A stretch of DNA of 64,000 nucleotides from Microbacterium immunditiarum (GTDB lineage: Bacteria; Actinomycetota; Actinomycetes; Actinomycetales; Microbacteriaceae): NCBI RefSeq assembly GCF_013409785.1, contig NZ_JACCBV010000001.1:3842868-3906867 (forward strand), written 5' to 3'. Numbering within the stretch: position 1 is the first letter of the stretch; each line of letters starts with the position of its first letter. This document shows, in pieces, positions 16,550 to 27,002 of this stretch. The translations under genes were made by a program, and so were the position numbers. Below the pieces are notes generated by a model. It made no database searches. It was not told where the DNA came from and was given only the letters and a program-made list of their open reading frames with translations.

Positions 16550-17370
16550 TTCGTCGCCCCTGCGGTGAAGCCGTTGTACACGTACCGCTGGAGAAACAGA
16601 AACAGCACAAGGATCGGAACAATCGTGAGGATAACTCCAGCGCAGATGACCTCCCACTGCGAGCCATACTGCCCCTTGAACGCGAACAACGTTGTGGAGA
16701 TCGGGCGGAGATCCGCGTCGCTGAGGTAGAGGAACGGAAGGTAGAACTCGTTGTACATCGCGATGCCCTTGATGATCACGACCGTCGCGATCGCAGGCTT
16801 CAGGTTGGGCAGGACGATGCGGAAGAAGATCCGCACCTGACCGGCGCCGTCGATCATCGCCGCCTCATCGAGCGACTGGGGCAGCGCGCGGATGAATTGG
16901 CTAAAGATGTAGATCGAGACGATGCCGGTACCCATGAACAGCACGATCAGCGCCCATTGAGTGTTGTATAGCCCCATTCCCTTGATGAGCTGGAACGTTG
17001 AAACCTGTGTTGTCACTTCGGGAACGAGCGCTGCCAGCAGGAAGAGCCCGAGCACCAGCTTGCGCCCGCGAAACTCGAATCGGTCGAGCGCGTACGCCGC
17101 GAACGCTGACGTCAGTACGCCACCGGCGGTCGCGACGGCAAGAATGAACACCGTGTTCACGAAGGCGAGCGCCATACCGCCATCCACGAATGCCTTGACG
17201 AAGTTGTCGAAGTTCAGCCAATTTCGCGGCGGGGCCATCGGGCTGGTAGTGACGTACTCCTCGTAGTCCTTGAACGCACCGAAGACGATCAGGAGGAGCG
17301 GCAGCAGCGCGACGATTGACGCGAAGGCGAGCGACCCGTACTTGAATGTCGATGCGGTCACCTGCTTCAT
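16546..17370 (-). CDS. Sugar ABC transporter permease (MalG type)
   Basis: A 274-residue inner-membrane protein with six helices and the EAA loop D-E-A-A-M-I-D-G-A-G in the C-terminal half, typical of CUT1 permeases. The start overlaps the stop of the MalF-type permease by 4 nt. It forms the channel with that partner; the ATPase gene is not in this operon, as is usual in actinobacteria that share one MsiK-type ATPase. Confidence 0.93.
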   Translation of the reverse strand: MKQVTASTFKYGSLAFASIVALLPLLLIVFGAFKDYEEYVTTSPMAPPRNWLNFDNFVKAFVDGGMALAFVNTVFILAVATAGGVLTSAFAAYALDRFEFRGRKLVLGLFLLAALVPEVTTQVSTFQLIKGMGLYNTQWALIVLFMGTGIVSIYIFSQFIRALPQSLDEAAMIDGAGQVRIFFRIVLPNLKPAIATVVIIKGIAMYNEFYLPFLYLSDADLRPISTTLFAFKGQYGSQWEVICAGVILTIVPILVLFLFLQRYVYNGFTAGATK

Positions 17371-18332
17371 GCGAGATCCACCTTTCGCTCAGGCATGACC
17401 GCACGCTGGATCCATGTCATGATCAGCACGATCAGCAGCATGATCACGGCCATCGCGGAGGCCAGGCCCACCATGTTCCGTTGGAACGCCGTCCAGATGG
17501 TGCGGATCACGAACGTCTCCGACCCGTTGCCGCCCCCGGTCATGATGTACGGCACCTCGAACACCGCGAGCGCGCCCGAGATAGCGAGGATGAACTGTAA
17601 CCCGACGATCGGCCGGATCGAGGGAAGGATGATGTATCGCACCTCGTGCCACCGGTTCGCGCCGTCGAGTGCGGCCGCCTCGAACGTCTCGCGCGGGATC
17701 GACTGGATCGCGCCCAGGAACATCACGAAGTTCAGACCCATGTAGCGCCATACCGCGACGGAGGCGAGTGTGATGTTGATTATCGCGGGATCACCCGTCC
17801 ACTGGCGGATGAGAGAGTCGAACCCGAGAAGGCTGAGTACGGTGTCGAGGCCCCCATCGGGCTTGAGGAAGTTGAGGAAGATCATCCCGATTGCCACGCC
17901 ATTGATGAGGTATGGAAAGAAGAGGATGCCCTTCCAGAGGTTCTTGAATCGAACGCGGAACGACAGCAGCACAGCGAAGTAGAGGGCGATGGCCATCTGT
18001 GCGAGTGCCGCGACGAAGTAGTAGAGGGAGACCAGGAACACCCGCAGGTTGTCCGGTTCCGTGAAGGTCTCGGTGTAATTGTCGAGCCCGACGAAGTTCT
18101 TGGTCTTGTCCAGGCCGTCCCAGTCGGTGACGGAGTAGTAGAACATGTTCAGCACCGGCCAGTACGTGAAGACCAGCAAGAGCGCGAGGGGCAGGATCAG
18201 GAACAGGTAGGGCGCGGCTTTCCGGCGCCACCCGCGCCGCCGGCGCGGGGTGCCGCGCAGTTCGGGCTGCGCGGCACCCTCGGCCCCAACGGTCGGCGCC
18301 TCTGTGGGTCGTGCCGCTTTCGTCAGGCTCAT
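17367..18332 (-). CDS. Sugar ABC transporter permease (MalF type)
   Basis: 321 residues. A 45-residue cytoplasmic N-terminus rich in Arg and Ala precedes six membrane helices and the EAA loop F-E-A-A-A-L-D-G-A-N. It lies 27 nt after the binding-protein gene and overlaps the next permease. It is the partner of the MalG-type subunit in a CUT1 importer for an oligosaccharide. Confidence 0.93.
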   Translation of the reverse strand: MSLTKAARPTEAPTVGAEGAAQPELRGTPRRRRGWRRKAAPYLFLILPLALLLVFTYWPVLNMFYYSVTDWDGLDKTKNFVGLDNYTETFTEPDNLRVFLVSLYYFVAALAQMAIALYFAVLLSFRVRFKNLWKGILFFPYLINGVAIGMIFLNFLKPDGGLDTVLSLLGFDSLIRQWTGDPAIINITLASVAVWRYMGLNFVMFLGAIQSIPRETFEAAALDGANRWHEVRYIILPSIRPIVGLQFILAISGALAVFEVPYIMTGGGNGSETFVIRTIWTAFQRNMVGLASAMAVIMLLIVLIMTWIQRAVMPERKVDLA

Positions 18333-18359
18333 GGTTTGTCGATGTCGAGCCGGTCAGGC

Positions 18360-19682
18360 TCAGCCGAGCACGTCCTGGCGGCCGGCTTCCCAGGCCGCGT
18401 TGAGCTCGTCGAAGAGTTGCTCCTTCGACTTCGACCCGGTGCGGGCGGCGTCGATCAGCTCCTGCCGGTATCGTCCGTCGTTGAGCACGATGCCCGACGC
18501 GTTGCTGATGTCGGCCCAAAGAGTCTCCTTGCCGACCGGAAGCGGGTTGAGGGAGAACAGCTCAACCTGGGACACGAAGTCCTCGAGCACGGCGGGCACC
18601 GAACCGTCGATCCGGGGCGAGAGGCCGCCGAGGTCCTCCGAGTACGTGGACTCGCCGACCAGGAAGTCCAGCCACGCGCGTGCGGTGACCTTGTTGTCCG
18701 AGTGCAGGCTGACTGCCATCGTCACGTCCGGTCCCGTCGTGGCATAGAACTTGCCATCATGCTGGACCGGGAACGGCATGTATCCGATGTCATCGGCGTC
18801 GTAGCCCGCCTTCTCGATGTCACCGCCGGCGCGGAAGACCGCCCACGAGCCGACCGGCATTGTGGCGATAGTGCCCGCGCCGATGAGGATCTTCGTCTCG
18901 TCGTACGTCGCCGTTGTGGGGTCAGGCTCGATCAGGCCAGCAGCCGCAACGTCGTAGAGCAGCCCGTCGATCACCTCGTAGTCGTTTCCGGAGCCCCATG
19001 GGTCAGACCAGGTCGTCATGTCGTACGTGACGTCGGGGTTGTTCGACGGGATCCCGCGGTAGCCTTCCCACTGGGACAGCATCCACCCGTCCTTGTAGTT
19101 CGTGACGAGCGGGGTGACTTCCGGGTACTCCGCCTTGATCTTCTTGAGATCCCGGATGAATTCGTCGGGCGTGGTCGGGAACTCGGTGATGCCGGCACCT
19201 TCCCAGAGCTTCTTGTTGTAAAGCAGGCCCTGCGCGTTGCCGAGGTCGGGAAGACCGTAAACGACATCCTCGAACGACTTGTTCAGCCATCGGTACGTCT
19301 TGAGCATCTCCTCGCGATCGCCGAGCGGCTCGAAGAAGTCGGGGAGCTGGTCCGGCGTGACAGACGCGGGGATGCCGAGCACGTCGCCGTAGTCGTCGGT
19401 CGACATGCGCGTCTTGATCTCATTCGGGTAGTCGGTGAGGCGCTGGACCTCGACGTTCTCAACCTCTGGGTACTTCTCAAGGAAGGCTTCGACGTAGGGC
19501 TCGAAACGCGCCGGATCGAGGTGAGTGAGGTGCGTGATGGTACCAGACGGCTCGATCGCCTCCTTGGTTTCCTTAGGTGCGGCTTCGCCGCTGCACGCGC
19601 TCAGGACGACGGCGGATGCCGCGATCGCCGCAGCTGCCGTGATCACGCGCAGACGACGGACGTTTGTCCGGATGGGTGACAC
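18360..19682 (-). CDS. Extracellular sugar-binding lipoprotein (CUT1)
   Basis: 440 residues from a GTG at 19682 with AGGAGAAGG just upstream; longer readings to 19772 lack such a site. Signal peptide with lipobox L-S-A-C (Cys about 28), then an SBP_bac_1 type fold with the interior pattern L-L-Y-N-K-K-L-W-E-G-A-G typical of oligosaccharide-binding proteins. It is the first gene of the operon SBP-MalF-MalG-dehydrogenase, divergent from the LacI regulator at 19916. The substrate is unknown, perhaps the oligosaccharides released by the PL8 lyase or cleaved by the GH1 enzyme. Confidence 0.93.
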   Translation of the reverse strand: MSPIRTNVRRLRVITAAAAIAASAVVLSACSGEAAPKETKEAIEPSGTITHLTHLDPARFEPYVEAFLEKYPEVENVEVQRLTDYPNEIKTRMSTDDYGDVLGIPASVTPDQLPDFFEPLGDREEMLKTYRWLNKSFEDVVYGLPDLGNAQGLLYNKKLWEGAGITEFPTTPDEFIRDLKKIKAEYPEVTPLVTNYKDGWMLSQWEGYRGIPSNNPDVTYDMTTWSDPWGSGNDYEVIDGLLYDVAAAGLIEPDPTTATYDETKILIGAGTIATMPVGSWAVFRAGGDIEKAGYDADDIGYMPFPVQHDGKFYATTGPDVTMAVSLHSDNKVTARAWLDFLVGESTYSEDLGGLSPRIDGSVPAVLEDFVSQVELFSLNPLPVGKETLWADISNASGIVLNDGRYRQELIDAARTGSKSKEQLFDELNAAWEAGRQDVLG

Positions 19683-19879
19683 AACCTTCTCCTTTGACGG
19701 TCGGACTGCGATGACAATTCGGGTAAATGACTCTGTCGACCGCAGCTCTTGGTGGGGTTTGTTGGACGCCAAGGCATCCGATCGGCAAGTTACACCGTTT
19801 TACTTTCTGGAGTCAAGCCTGCATGCCCATATTTACGCTCCCACAACCCCCTGCTGTTCGCCCGGAGACACCTATCGGG

Positions 19880-19893
19880 GGGAAACGCTTGCA
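19880..19893. promoter_or_regulatory. Candidate LacI-type operator
   Basis: Minus-strand TGCAAGCGTTTCCC matches the TGnAAnCGnTTnCA LacI-family pattern except for the last base. It lies in the 233-bp region between the binding-protein gene and its divergent LacI regulator, 23 nt before the regulator's GTG. Confidence 0.5.
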
Positions 19894-19915
19894 CTTTGTC
19901 GGCTACGATTGCCGC

Positions 19916-20974
19916 GTGACCCCCGATAATGCGCCACCCCAGCCACTTGCTCCGCACCAGCGATCGAGCATTCGCGATGTTGCGGCGCGCGCCGGCGTCT
20001 CCGTGTCGACGGTCTCCCGCATCCTCAATGGCAACTACCCGCCGGCCCCCCGCACTCGCGAGAAGGTGATGCGTGCGGTAAAGGACCTCGACTACGACCC
20101 CAACCCCCACGCGCGAGCGCTGTCTGGTAGCAAGAGCGCGACGGTCGGTATCGTGGTGCGCCACCTCGACGACGGCTTCCTGCTGTCTGTCGTGCAGTCG
20201 ATTGCCGTCGCGGTCGCCGAGACGGGGAGGCTGTGCCTGATTGGGACAACCGGCAACGATCGCGAACTCGAGGTTCTCCGGCAGATGAATGCGCAGCACG
20301 TGCAAGCCATCGTGCTGGTTGGCGCTGTCCTGGAGTCGGATGAGTATCACCGAGCGATGGTGTCCTTCGTTTCAGGGCTGGCCTCCTCGGGCACACGGCT
20401 GGTGCTTTGCGCGCGCCCGGCGATCGGGCCCGACGCCGAGTGCCCAGTTGTCGAGTACGACAACGAGGGCGGCACGTACGCCGCGACAAGCCATCTCATT
20501 TCCCGCGGTCACCGGCGGATTCTCTTCCTCGGCGGCCCGGAGGGAAGTCTCACTCTGCGCCGCCGGAATGGCTACCGAAGGGCGCTCGCCGACCTCGGCG
20601 TTGAAGCGGATCCGACGCTCGAGGTCGGGCCAGCGTGGAACCGCGAGACTGGTCGCGCGATGATGACCAACGTCCTCGGCCCCGGCGGACCTGCGTTCAC
20701 GGCCGTGCTCACCCACACCGACCAGGTCGCCGCAGGCGTAATCCAGACACTGCGGGAGCGCGGGATGTCGGTGCCGGAGGACGTGTCGGTCGTCGGCTTT
20801 GCGGACTCGCCGCTCGCGGCGGACCTCAGGCTGACATCGGTGCACATCCCGGCGGTCGAGCTCGGACGCACCGCCGCGCGCCTCGCCTTGGGGACGGAGC
20901 CCGGAGACACTCACACGATGTTCGCGACGCACGTCGTGGTTCGTGACAGCGTCGCGCCCCCGCACGTGGCTTGA
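19916..20974 (+). CDS. LacI-family transcriptional regulator
   Basis: 352 residues from the GTG at 19916. N-terminal HTH (S-I-R-D-V-A-A-R-A-G-V-S-V-S-T-V-S-R-I-L-N) with the L-hinge, then a periplasmic-binding-protein-like sensor ending V-S-V-V-G-F-A-D-S. Upstream in-frame sequence to 19727 is open but holds the control region, so the shorter start is preferred. It is divergent from the ABC operon and upstream of the GH1 gene. It likely represses both until sugar is present. Confidence 0.93.
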   Translation: MTPDNAPPQPLAPHQRSSIRDVAARAGVSVSTVSRILNGNYPPAPRTREKVMRAVKDLDYDPNPHARALSGSKSATVGIVVRHLDDGFLLSVVQSIAVAVAETGRLCLIGTTGNDRELEVLRQMNAQHVQAIVLVGAVLESDEYHRAMVSFVSGLASSGTRLVLCARPAIGPDAECPVVEYDNEGGTYAATSHLISRGHRRILFLGGPEGSLTLRRRNGYRRALADLGVEADPTLEVGPAWNRETGRAMMTNVLGPGGPAFTAVLTHTDQVAAGVIQTLRERGMSVPEDVSVVGFADSPLAADLRLTSVHIPAVELGRTAARLALGTEPGDTHTMFATHVVVRDSVAPPHVA

Positions 20975-21022
20975 GCCGGTTCCGGTAGCCGCCACGTACC
21001 GCGACCCCCACCAACCAGACCA

Positions 21023-21041
21023 AGGCGCGTCTGACGCGCCT
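21023..21041. terminator. Hairpin after LacI regulator
   Basis: AGGCGCGT-CTG-ACGCGCCT, a perfect 8-bp stem with a 3-nt loop, 49 nt after the LacI stop. It has no long T tract, so it is a moderate-confidence terminator. Confidence 0.55.
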
Positions 21042-21079
21042 CAAGGGACGCCTGATGCGCGTCGGGGCGCGATCCCTTC

Positions 21080-21108
21080 TTGACTCGGCGACGGAAACCG
21101 CTTTAACA
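21080..21108 (+). promoter_or_regulatory. Putative promoter of GH1-SGNH pair
   Basis: TTGACT (21080-21085), a 17-bp spacer and TTAACA (21103-21108). The spacer contains GGAAACCGCTTT, close to a LacI-family half-site arrangement around CG, so the promoter is probably controlled by the adjacent LacI regulator. Confidence 0.4.
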
Positions 21109-21241
21109 TCTGAGCGGCGCCGCCAGTGCAGGCTGGCGCTGCGCGATGCGTCTACCGGCACGAGCCCGAACTGCATCGAAATCTTCGCCCCTCTCGTGAA
21201 GGCCCGCGCACGTCACGATACGAACAGGAGACACCACTTCC

Positions 21242-22705
21242 GTGAGCACACCCGATGCATTCCCACCCCGCGTCTTCCCCGAGGACTTCGAGTGGGGCGC
21301 GGCAACTGCCGCCTATCAGATCGAAGGCGCCGCCTTCGAGGATGGACGGACAGCCTCGATCTGGGACACCTTCGCCCGCAGGCCCGGCGCGGTGCTCGGA
21401 GGCGAGACCGGCGACGTCGCGTGCGATCATTATCATCGTTGGGTCGAGGACGTCGATCACCTCGCGGCGCTCGGCGTCGGCGCCTATCGACTGTCGATCT
21501 CGTGGCCGCGGGTCCAGCCAGGTGGCAGCGGTGCGCTGAATCCGGCCGGTGTGCAGTTCTATCTCGATCTGCTCAGGGCGCTTCAGTCGCGCGGCATCCG
21601 CCCTTACGTCACCCTCTACCACTGGGACTTGCCGCAAGAGTTGGAGGATGAGGGCGGATGGGCGAACCGCTCCACTGCCTACGCGTTCGCCGAGTACGCG
21701 CGACTCATGGCCGAGGTGCTCGGTCACCTCGTCGACACCTGGACGACCCTCAACGAACCCTGGTGCTCGGCGTTTCTCGGATACGCGGCCGGGGCACACG
21801 CACCCGGTCGCGCTGAACCGGACGCGGCCCTCGCTGCGGTCCATCACCTCAACCTCGCGCACGGTCTTGCGGTCAGCGCGATCCGTGAGGTTCTGCCGGC
21901 CGCCCGTGTCTCGGTCGCGCTGAACCTGCGGCCGATCCGATCCGCGACCGATTCCCCGGAGGATCGGGACGCGGCGCGCCGTATCGAGGCGTTGTCGAAC
22001 GGCGCGTTCATCGGCCCGCTGTTCGAAGGCGTTTATCCTGAGGATCTGTTGCGTGACACTGCCGACGTCACCGATTGGTCGTTCGTTCACCCTGGCGACC
22101 TCGCGATCACGAAGCAGCCGATCGACGTGCTGGGGATCAACTACTACAACCCCACGCTCGTGCGGCGCCGTACCGGCGCGGTCACGACTGAGCGCGCCGA
22201 CGGGCACACTCCTTCCGCGCATTCGCCATGGGTGGCCGCCGATGGGGTCGAATTCGTACCGCAAGACGGACCGCGGACTGCAATGGGCTGGACCATCGAC
22301 CCAAGCGGACTGAGCGAGCTCCTGCTGAACGTCCATCGGCGCGTACCCGGGATGCCCATTGTGGTGAGCGAGAACGGGGCGGCCTTCGACGACGTGCCGG
22401 TCGTCGAAGGCGGGGAGCAACGCGTCCACGACCCTGACCGGATTGCCTACCTTCACGGGCATCTCGCCGCAGTCGCCGAGGTCCGTGAAGCCGGAGTCGA
22501 CGTGCGCGGCTACTTCGCGTGGTCATTCATGGACAACTTCGAGTGGGCGTTCGGCACGTCTAAACGCTTCGGTCTGCTGTATGTCGACTATCCGACGGGC
22601 GAGCGTACGTTCAAGGACTCCGCCCACTGGTACGCCCGCGTGACTCGAACCGGAGCGATCGACCACGACGTCGAGGCCCCCACCGGTTCCGGAGTCGAAG
22701 CATGA
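21242..22705 (+). CDS. GH1 family beta-glycosidase
   Basis: 487 residues from a GTG with GGAG 11 nt before it. The full TIM-barrel GH1 pattern is present: [14 protein letters not shown] at the N-terminus, acid/base Glu in T-L-N-E-P-W and nucleophile Glu in V-S-E-N-G-A-A, with the usual W-S-F-M-D-N-F-E-W substrate-binding stretch. No signal peptide, so it hydrolyses imported beta-glucosides or similar disaccharides in the cytoplasm. The next gene overlaps by 4 nt (ATGA). Confidence 0.95.
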   Translation: MSTPDAFPPRVFPEDFEWGAATAAYQIEGAAFEDGRTASIWDTFARRPGAVLGGETGDVACDHYHRWVEDVDHLAALGVGAYRLSISWPRVQPGGSGALNPAGVQFYLDLLRALQSRGIRPYVTLYHWDLPQELEDEGGWANRSTAYAFAEYARLMAEVLGHLVDTWTTLNEPWCSAFLGYAAGAHAPGRAEPDAALAAVHHLNLAHGLAVSAIREVLPAARVSVALNLRPIRSATDSPEDRDAARRIEALSNGAFIGPLFEGVYPEDLLRDTADVTDWSFVHPGDLAITKQPIDVLGINYYNPTLVRRRTGAVTTERADGHTPSAHSPWVAADGVEFVPQDGPRTAMGWTIDPSGLSELLLNVHRRVPGMPIVVSENGAAFDDVPVVEGGEQRVHDPDRIAYLHGHLAAVAEVREAGVDVRGYFAWSFMDNFEWAFGTSKRFGLLYVDYPTGERTFKDSAHWYARVTRTGAIDHDVEAPTGSGVEA

Positions 22706-23760
22706 ATGCGTTCCCGAGCGTGGATGAGTCCACCGGCGGCGAGTACTCCGTCGACCCGATCAAGCATCCTTGGGCCTGGCGAGGCGCTGTCCACTGGCAG
22801 GCAGACGGGGGGCGTTTCGTGGCCTGGCGCATCCCGTCGACGCAATTCCATAGCTTCGATACCCCGCGCCTGATCGAACTGGCGCGGATGGCCGCTGGCG
22901 TGCGCTTCAAGGTTGAAACGGATGCCGACTGGATCGAAGCGGAGATCCTGGCCGGCGAAGGATCCACCAGCCCCGTCGACGTCATCGTCGACGGGATCCT
23001 CCACTCACGGATCCCGATCTCCCGGCCGACACGCGTCCGTGTATCGCTTCCCGCGGGTGTTCATCGGGTGGAGCTGTGGCTACCCCAGTTCGGCGAAATC
23101 GCTGTCGGACCGGTCCGGCTCGCCGGAGCAGCCCGCGTTGTGCCTGTGCAGGACGGGCTGCGTTGGGCGGCCTACGGGAGCTCGATCACGCAGTGCCGGG
23201 AGGCGCATGGGCCGAGCGACACCTGGCCCGCGTGGATCGATCGCTTCCTTGGCTGGAGTCACACCAACCTCGGCTTCGCAGGGCAGTGCCACCTTGATCC
23301 GCCAGCCCGACGGACGCTCGCCACGGCGGACGTCGAGCTGTTGCTCGCGTGCATCGGCATCAACATCTATGAAGCGTCGACATTCGGGCCGCGGGGCCTC
23401 GCGGCGCAACTCGGTGGGTTTCTCGTAGACCTCGCGACCGTGCAGCCGGATTTGCCGATCGTCCTCGTGTCTCCCATCCCGAGCCCAAGTCGAGAGAATC
23501 GTGCGAATTCCGTCGGCCTCACACTCGCCGAAGTCCGGAAGATCGTCGAGGATGTCGGGCGCACGCTCGCCTCGGGCCGCAGCCGGTTCTCCTGGATCTC
23601 GGGACCGGAGTTGCTGGGGCATGACGAGGCCGCCGACCTCCTGCCCGACGGTCTGCACCCAGCGCAGGAAGGCATGTTGGTTATCGCAGAGCGCCTCTCC
23701 TCGCGCCTCGGCTCAGTCACGTTGCACCATCGGCCACGGCTTCACGATGTGATCGAGTAA
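22702..23760 (+). CDS. SGNH-fold carbohydrate esterase, copy 1
   Basis: 352 residues. An N-terminal beta-sandwich-like half (about 1-150) precedes an SGNH hydrolase with Ser in Y-G-S-S-I-T-Q-C, Gly in G-F-A-G-Q-C-H-L, Asn in I-G-I-N-I-Y and Asp/His in L-P-D-G-L-H-P. No secretion signal; it probably removes acetyl or other acyl groups from imported oligosaccharides. It is coupled to the GH1 gene by a 4-nt overlap. It is clearly paralogous to the protein at 43294-44664 in the next island, sharing E-L-W-L-P-Q-F and the motifs above. Confidence 0.88.
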   Translation: MNAFPSVDESTGGEYSVDPIKHPWAWRGAVHWQADGGRFVAWRIPSTQFHSFDTPRLIELARMAAGVRFKVETDADWIEAEILAGEGSTSPVDVIVDGILHSRIPISRPTRVRVSLPAGVHRVELWLPQFGEIAVGPVRLAGAARVVPVQDGLRWAAYGSSITQCREAHGPSDTWPAWIDRFLGWSHTNLGFAGQCHLDPPARRTLATADVELLLACIGINIYEASTFGPRGLAAQLGGFLVDLATVQPDLPIVLVSPIPSPSRENRANSVGLTLAEVRKIVEDVGRTLASGRSRFSWISGPELLGHDEAADLLPDGLHPAQEGMLVIAERLSSRLGSVTLHHRPRLHDVIE

Positions 23761-23766
23761 ACGGGT

Positions 23767-23797
23767 GACCGGCGGAAGACTTCGTCCTCCGCCGGTC
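23767..23797. terminator. Bidirectional terminator between convergent genes
   Basis: GACCGGCGGA (23767-23776) pairs with TCCGCCGGTC (23788-23797) around an 11-nt loop. It lies between the convergent SGNH esterase and gluconokinase genes. Confidence 0.8.
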
Positions 23798-24338
23798 AGC
23801 CGTTGCGGCCACTCCCCGACGCCCGATGTTCGAGGACGCGCTTAACGATCTCGGCTGGTGATGCCGTGATGTCGACTAGGAGGCCGTCTTCCTCATGCTG
23901 GAGCGGCTCGAGGGTCGCCAGCTGCGAGTCGAGCAGACCCGTCGGCATGAAGTGCCCACGTCGGTCTGCCAATCTTGCAGCGAGAAGCGCGCGTGAGCCA
24001 TCGAGCTGCACGAAGCTCGCGTCTGGGACGAACACACGTATGCGGTCCCTGTATCGTCGCGCGAGAGCGGAGCAGGCGACAACGCCAGCGGACAGTTGCG
24101 CAAGTGCGCTCCCCACCGCGTCTAGCCAGGGTTCGCGATCGCTGTCCGTCAGCGGAACGCCGGCGCGCATTTTGTCGATATTCGAGGCCGGGTGGAGATC
24201 GTCGGCATCCACGAAGGGCACCGTCAGCTGATCTGCGAGCACACGGCCGACGGTTGACTTCCCCGAGCCGGAGACGCCCATCATGACGATGCGGGGGCCG
24301 CCCGAACGCCGCTCGCTCCGCGAAGTCGTCGCCCTCAC
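23796..24338 (-). CDS. gntK: Gluconokinase
   Basis: 180 residues with P-loop G-V-S-G-S-G-K-S-T, the D-A-D-D-L-H-P substrate motif, N-I-D-K-M and D-R-x-P-W-L. It phosphorylates gluconate to 6-phosphogluconate in the cytoplasm. The GTG start overlaps the ManD stop (GTGA), making it the last gene of the hexuronate operon. A typical 2-keto-3-deoxygluconate kinase is absent from the operon, so either this kinase serves a parallel gluconate branch or that kinase lies elsewhere. Confidence 0.9.
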   Translation of the reverse strand: MRATTSRSERRSGGPRIVMMGVSGSGKSTVGRVLADQLTVPFVDADDLHPASNIDKMRAGVPLTDSDREPWLDAVGSALAQLSAGVVACSALARRYRDRIRVFVPDASFVQLDGSRALLAARLADRRGHFMPTGLLDSQLATLEPLQHEEDGLLVDITASPAEIVKRVLEHRASGSGRNG

Positions 24339-25573
24339 CAGTCGTGCACCGTTCCGTCGGCAAGGCGGTTGTAGGGCAGATAGGCCTGCACGTACGGGTA
24401 CCTCCCCGCTCCGTCCGTGTCAAGCTCGACGCCGAGACCCGGCTCATCCCCGGGATGCAGCATTCCTTGCCTCCACGTGAAGCTCTGTCGGAAGACCGAG
24501 TCCGTCTTCGAACCGTGCTTCATATATTCCTGGATTCCGAAGTTGTGAATCGCCAAGCCGAGATGCATCGCAGCGGCCATGCCGACCGGGGAGACGTCAG
24601 TCGGTCCGTGCATGCCCGACTTGATCTGGTACTGGGATGCGTAATCAAGCACCTTCCTCAAGTGGGTGATGCCGCCGGTGTGCGTGACGGCGCTTCGCAC
24701 ATAGTCGACCAGTTGCTCACGGATGATCTGCTGGTAGTCCCACACGGTATTGAAGACCTCCCCGATCGCGAGAGGTGTCGTAGTGTGCTGCCGAACCAGC
24801 CGGAGTGCTTCGGGGTTCTCGGATGGCGTCACATCCTCAAGCCAGAACAGGTCGTAGGGTTCGAGAGACTTGCCGAGCTGCGCCGCCTGGATCGGCGTCA
24901 TCCGGTGATGGCCGTCATGGAGCAGCGGCAGCTCGGGCCCGAATTCGTTACGCACGGCCTCGAAGACGGTCGGCACGTGCCGTAGGTAGGAGCGTGTGTC
25001 CCAGTCTTCCTCATTGGGCAGCCCCCCACGCTGCGCAGGCTCGTGGTCGTAGCGAACGCCCGCATTCCCCTCGTAGGTCGAGTTGGATGCGATGCCATAG
25101 ATCGACTTCAACCCTGGCACAGCCGTCTGGATGCGGATCGCACGGTACCCCTGTTCGAGATGGGAGCGGACGCTGTCGAAGAGCTCATCGGTGTCGCGGC
25201 CGCTCGCATGTCCGTACGCGAGCAACCCCATTCGACTCGCCCCCCCGAGCAGTTGGTACACCGGCAGACCGGCCGCCTTCCCCTTCAGATCCCACAACGC
25301 CATGTCCACGGCGGCGATCGCCGCCATCGTGATAGGCCCGCGTCGCCAGTACGCACTGCGGTAGAGGAATTGCCACGTGTCTTCGATGCGATGTGCATCT
25401 ATACCGAGCAGCAGAGGAACGACATGGTCTGTCAGGTAGGCGACCACAGCTAGTTCGCGGCCGTTCAGTGTGGCGTCCCCAAGGCCAGTGAGGCCATCGT
25501 CTGTGGAGAGCTTGAGGGTCACGAAGTTCCGGTCTGGGCTCGTGACGATGACCTCGGCGCGGTCGATCCGCAT
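24335..25573 (-). CDS. manD: Enolase-superfamily mannonate dehydratase (ManD type)
   Basis: 412 residues from the ATG at 25573, preceded by AAGGGAA. Metal-binding acidic residues lie in [16 protein letters not shown] and I-G-E-V-F-N, and the ending [10 protein letters not shown] is typical of the ManD/RspA group. It dehydrates D-mannonate (or D-gluconate in some members) to 2-keto-3-deoxygluconate. Position after UxaC and UxuB homologues supports mannonate as substrate. An alternative start at 25600 adds nine residues and has no better ribosome site. Confidence 0.9.
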   Translation of the reverse strand: MRIDRAEVIVTSPDRNFVTLKLSTDDGLTGLGDATLNGRELAVVAYLTDHVVPLLLGIDAHRIEDTWQFLYRSAYWRRGPITMAAIAAVDMALWDLKGKAAGLPVYQLLGGASRMGLLAYGHASGRDTDELFDSVRSHLEQGYRAIRIQTAVPGLKSIYGIASNSTYEGNAGVRYDHEPAQRGGLPNEEDWDTRSYLRHVPTVFEAVRNEFGPELPLLHDGHHRMTPIQAAQLGKSLEPYDLFWLEDVTPSENPEALRLVRQHTTTPLAIGEVFNTVWDYQQIIREQLVDYVRSAVTHTGGITHLRKVLDYASQYQIKSGMHGPTDVSPVGMAAAMHLGLAIHNFGIQEYMKHGSKTDSVFRQSFTWRQGMLHPGDEPGLGVELDTDGAGRYPYVQAYLPYNRLADGTVHDW

Positions 25574-25610
25574 GGCGGTTCCCTTCTCGTGGATGTACAA
25601 CCAGCGCGGC

Positions 25611-27002
25611 TCAGCTGGAGGGTTCGGAGCGGGCGGCCGAAGAGAGATGCGCCGCGAGCGATTGATCCGCGGTGAGTCGCTCAGCCACCGCGGCGAGGCG
25701 GGCCAGATCGCCGTCGACGGTGTCTTCGGCCGACCGCAGGATCTGCGCCGCCGGGTCGGGGAGGTCCGGACGCAGCCGAGCGAGCTTCAGCCAGGCGGCT
25801 ATAGCCTCGGCCGACGCTTCGGCGCTACGACCGGAAGCGAGTTCCGCCTCGAGGACGGGCAGAACGCGGAGGCGAACCTTGAGTGTGGAGTCAGCTGCGA
25901 TCTGCTCGAGGCGATGCCGGATCCTGGGGTTCGCGAATCGCTCGACGAGCTGCGTTTGGTAGGAATCCGGATCGGCGCCTGGTAGGAGCGAACGTGCGGC
26001 CTCGTTCCAGAAGCGTTCGACGAGGTCGCGGATCACCGGATTCCCGATCGCCTCGGCTACCGTCTCGTGTCCGAGCGGGATCCCTGCGGCAGCAAGGATC
26101 GTATGGGCCCCGTTCAGCATGACCAGTTTCCGACGCTCGAACGGCTCGACGTCCTCGACGAATCGCGCGCCGGCACGTTCCCACTCCGGCCGACCGAGCG
26201 GGAAGTCCCCTGCGAGGATCCATTCGTGGTACGGCTCCGTGACTACCGGACTGCGGTCGTCGAGTCCCGTCAGGCGGTGCGCTGTCTCGAGGACCTCGCG
26301 ACTGGCCGCTGGCGTGATCCGGTCGACGACAGTGGACACGAACGCGACTGTGTCTGCTATCCAGGCGACAAGCTGAGGGTCCGCGCGATCGGCCAGGGCG
26401 AGCAGGCCGGATCGTACGAGCGAGCCGTTGCTTGGAAGGTTGTCGCACGGCACGATCGAGATCGGCCCCACGTCGGCCCGCCGTCTCGCCTGGAGACCGA
26501 GGAGCAAGCGGCCAGGCACGGTCTCCATAGGAGGCGGCGGGGCGTGCCGGGTCCAGCTCCGCAGAGCCGCGATGTCTGCATCGACTGCCGGATCGTTGAG
26601 GGGGCGGCCGTCGGGTGCGATCCGATAGCCGGACTCCGTCACGGTGGCGGTCACAATTGACACAGCGGGGTCCGCGAGGTACGAGACGAAAGCATCGAGG
26701 TCGGCGCCATGGTGTACGGCGGCGATGCTTCCGACTATGCGGGCTCGGTCTGTGTCGGGTGCGCGCTCAACGACTGTATAGAGCCCCCCCTGGTCCGCCA
26801 GGTCGGCCACGCGTCCCTGAGAGCGCACCGAGAAGGCGGCGATACCCCACTCGCTTGACGCGTCAGTGACGTCGGTGTACCAGGCCTGGTGCGCCCGGTG
26901 AAACGCACCGAGGCCGACGTGGACGACGCGCACGGGCGGCGCCGTGCGCAACCGACCGGCGCCGACATCCCCGGCTCGCGACAAGCGTGCTGGCGTACTC
27001 AC
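25611..27002 (-). CDS. uxuB-like: Mannitol dehydrogenase-family fructuronate reductase (UxuB-like)
   Basis: 463 residues from the GTG at 27002, which overlaps the UxaC stop (GTGA). N-terminal [16 protein letters not shown] motif, Rossmann domain and the catalytic Lys region [11 protein letters not shown] in the C-terminal helical domain. It interconverts D-fructuronate and D-mannonate with NAD(H). The operon order UxaC-UxuB-ManD matches the glucuronate pathway. A longer upstream reading is only the shadow of uxaC. Confidence 0.9.
   Translation of the reverse strand: MSTPARLSRAGDVGAGRLRTAPPVRVVHVGLGAFHRAHQAWYTDVTDASSEWGIAAFSVRSQGRVADLADQGGLYTVVERAPDTDRARIVGSIAAVHHGADLDAFVSYLADPAVSIVTATVTESGYRIAPDGRPLNDPAVDADIAALRSWTRHAPPPPMETVPGRLLLGLQARRRADVGPISIVPCDNLPSNGSLVRSGLLALADRADPQLVAWIADTVAFVSTVVDRITPAASREVLETAHRLTGLDDRSPVVTEPYHEWILAGDFPLGRPEWERAGARFVEDVEPFERRKLVMLNGAHTILAAAGIPLGHETVAEAIGNPVIRDLVERFWNEAARSLLPGADPDSYQTQLVERFANPRIRHRLEQIAADSTLKVRLRVLPVLEAELASGRSAEASAEAIAAWLKLARLRPDLPDPAAQILRSAEDTVDGDLARLAAVAERLTADQSLAAHLSSAARSEPSS

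Noticed and set aside
17646..19679. A 677-codon open frame on the plus strand
   Set aside because: It is antisense to the MalF-type permease and binding-protein genes, which have clear family motifs. The composition is that of a GC-rich shadow frame.
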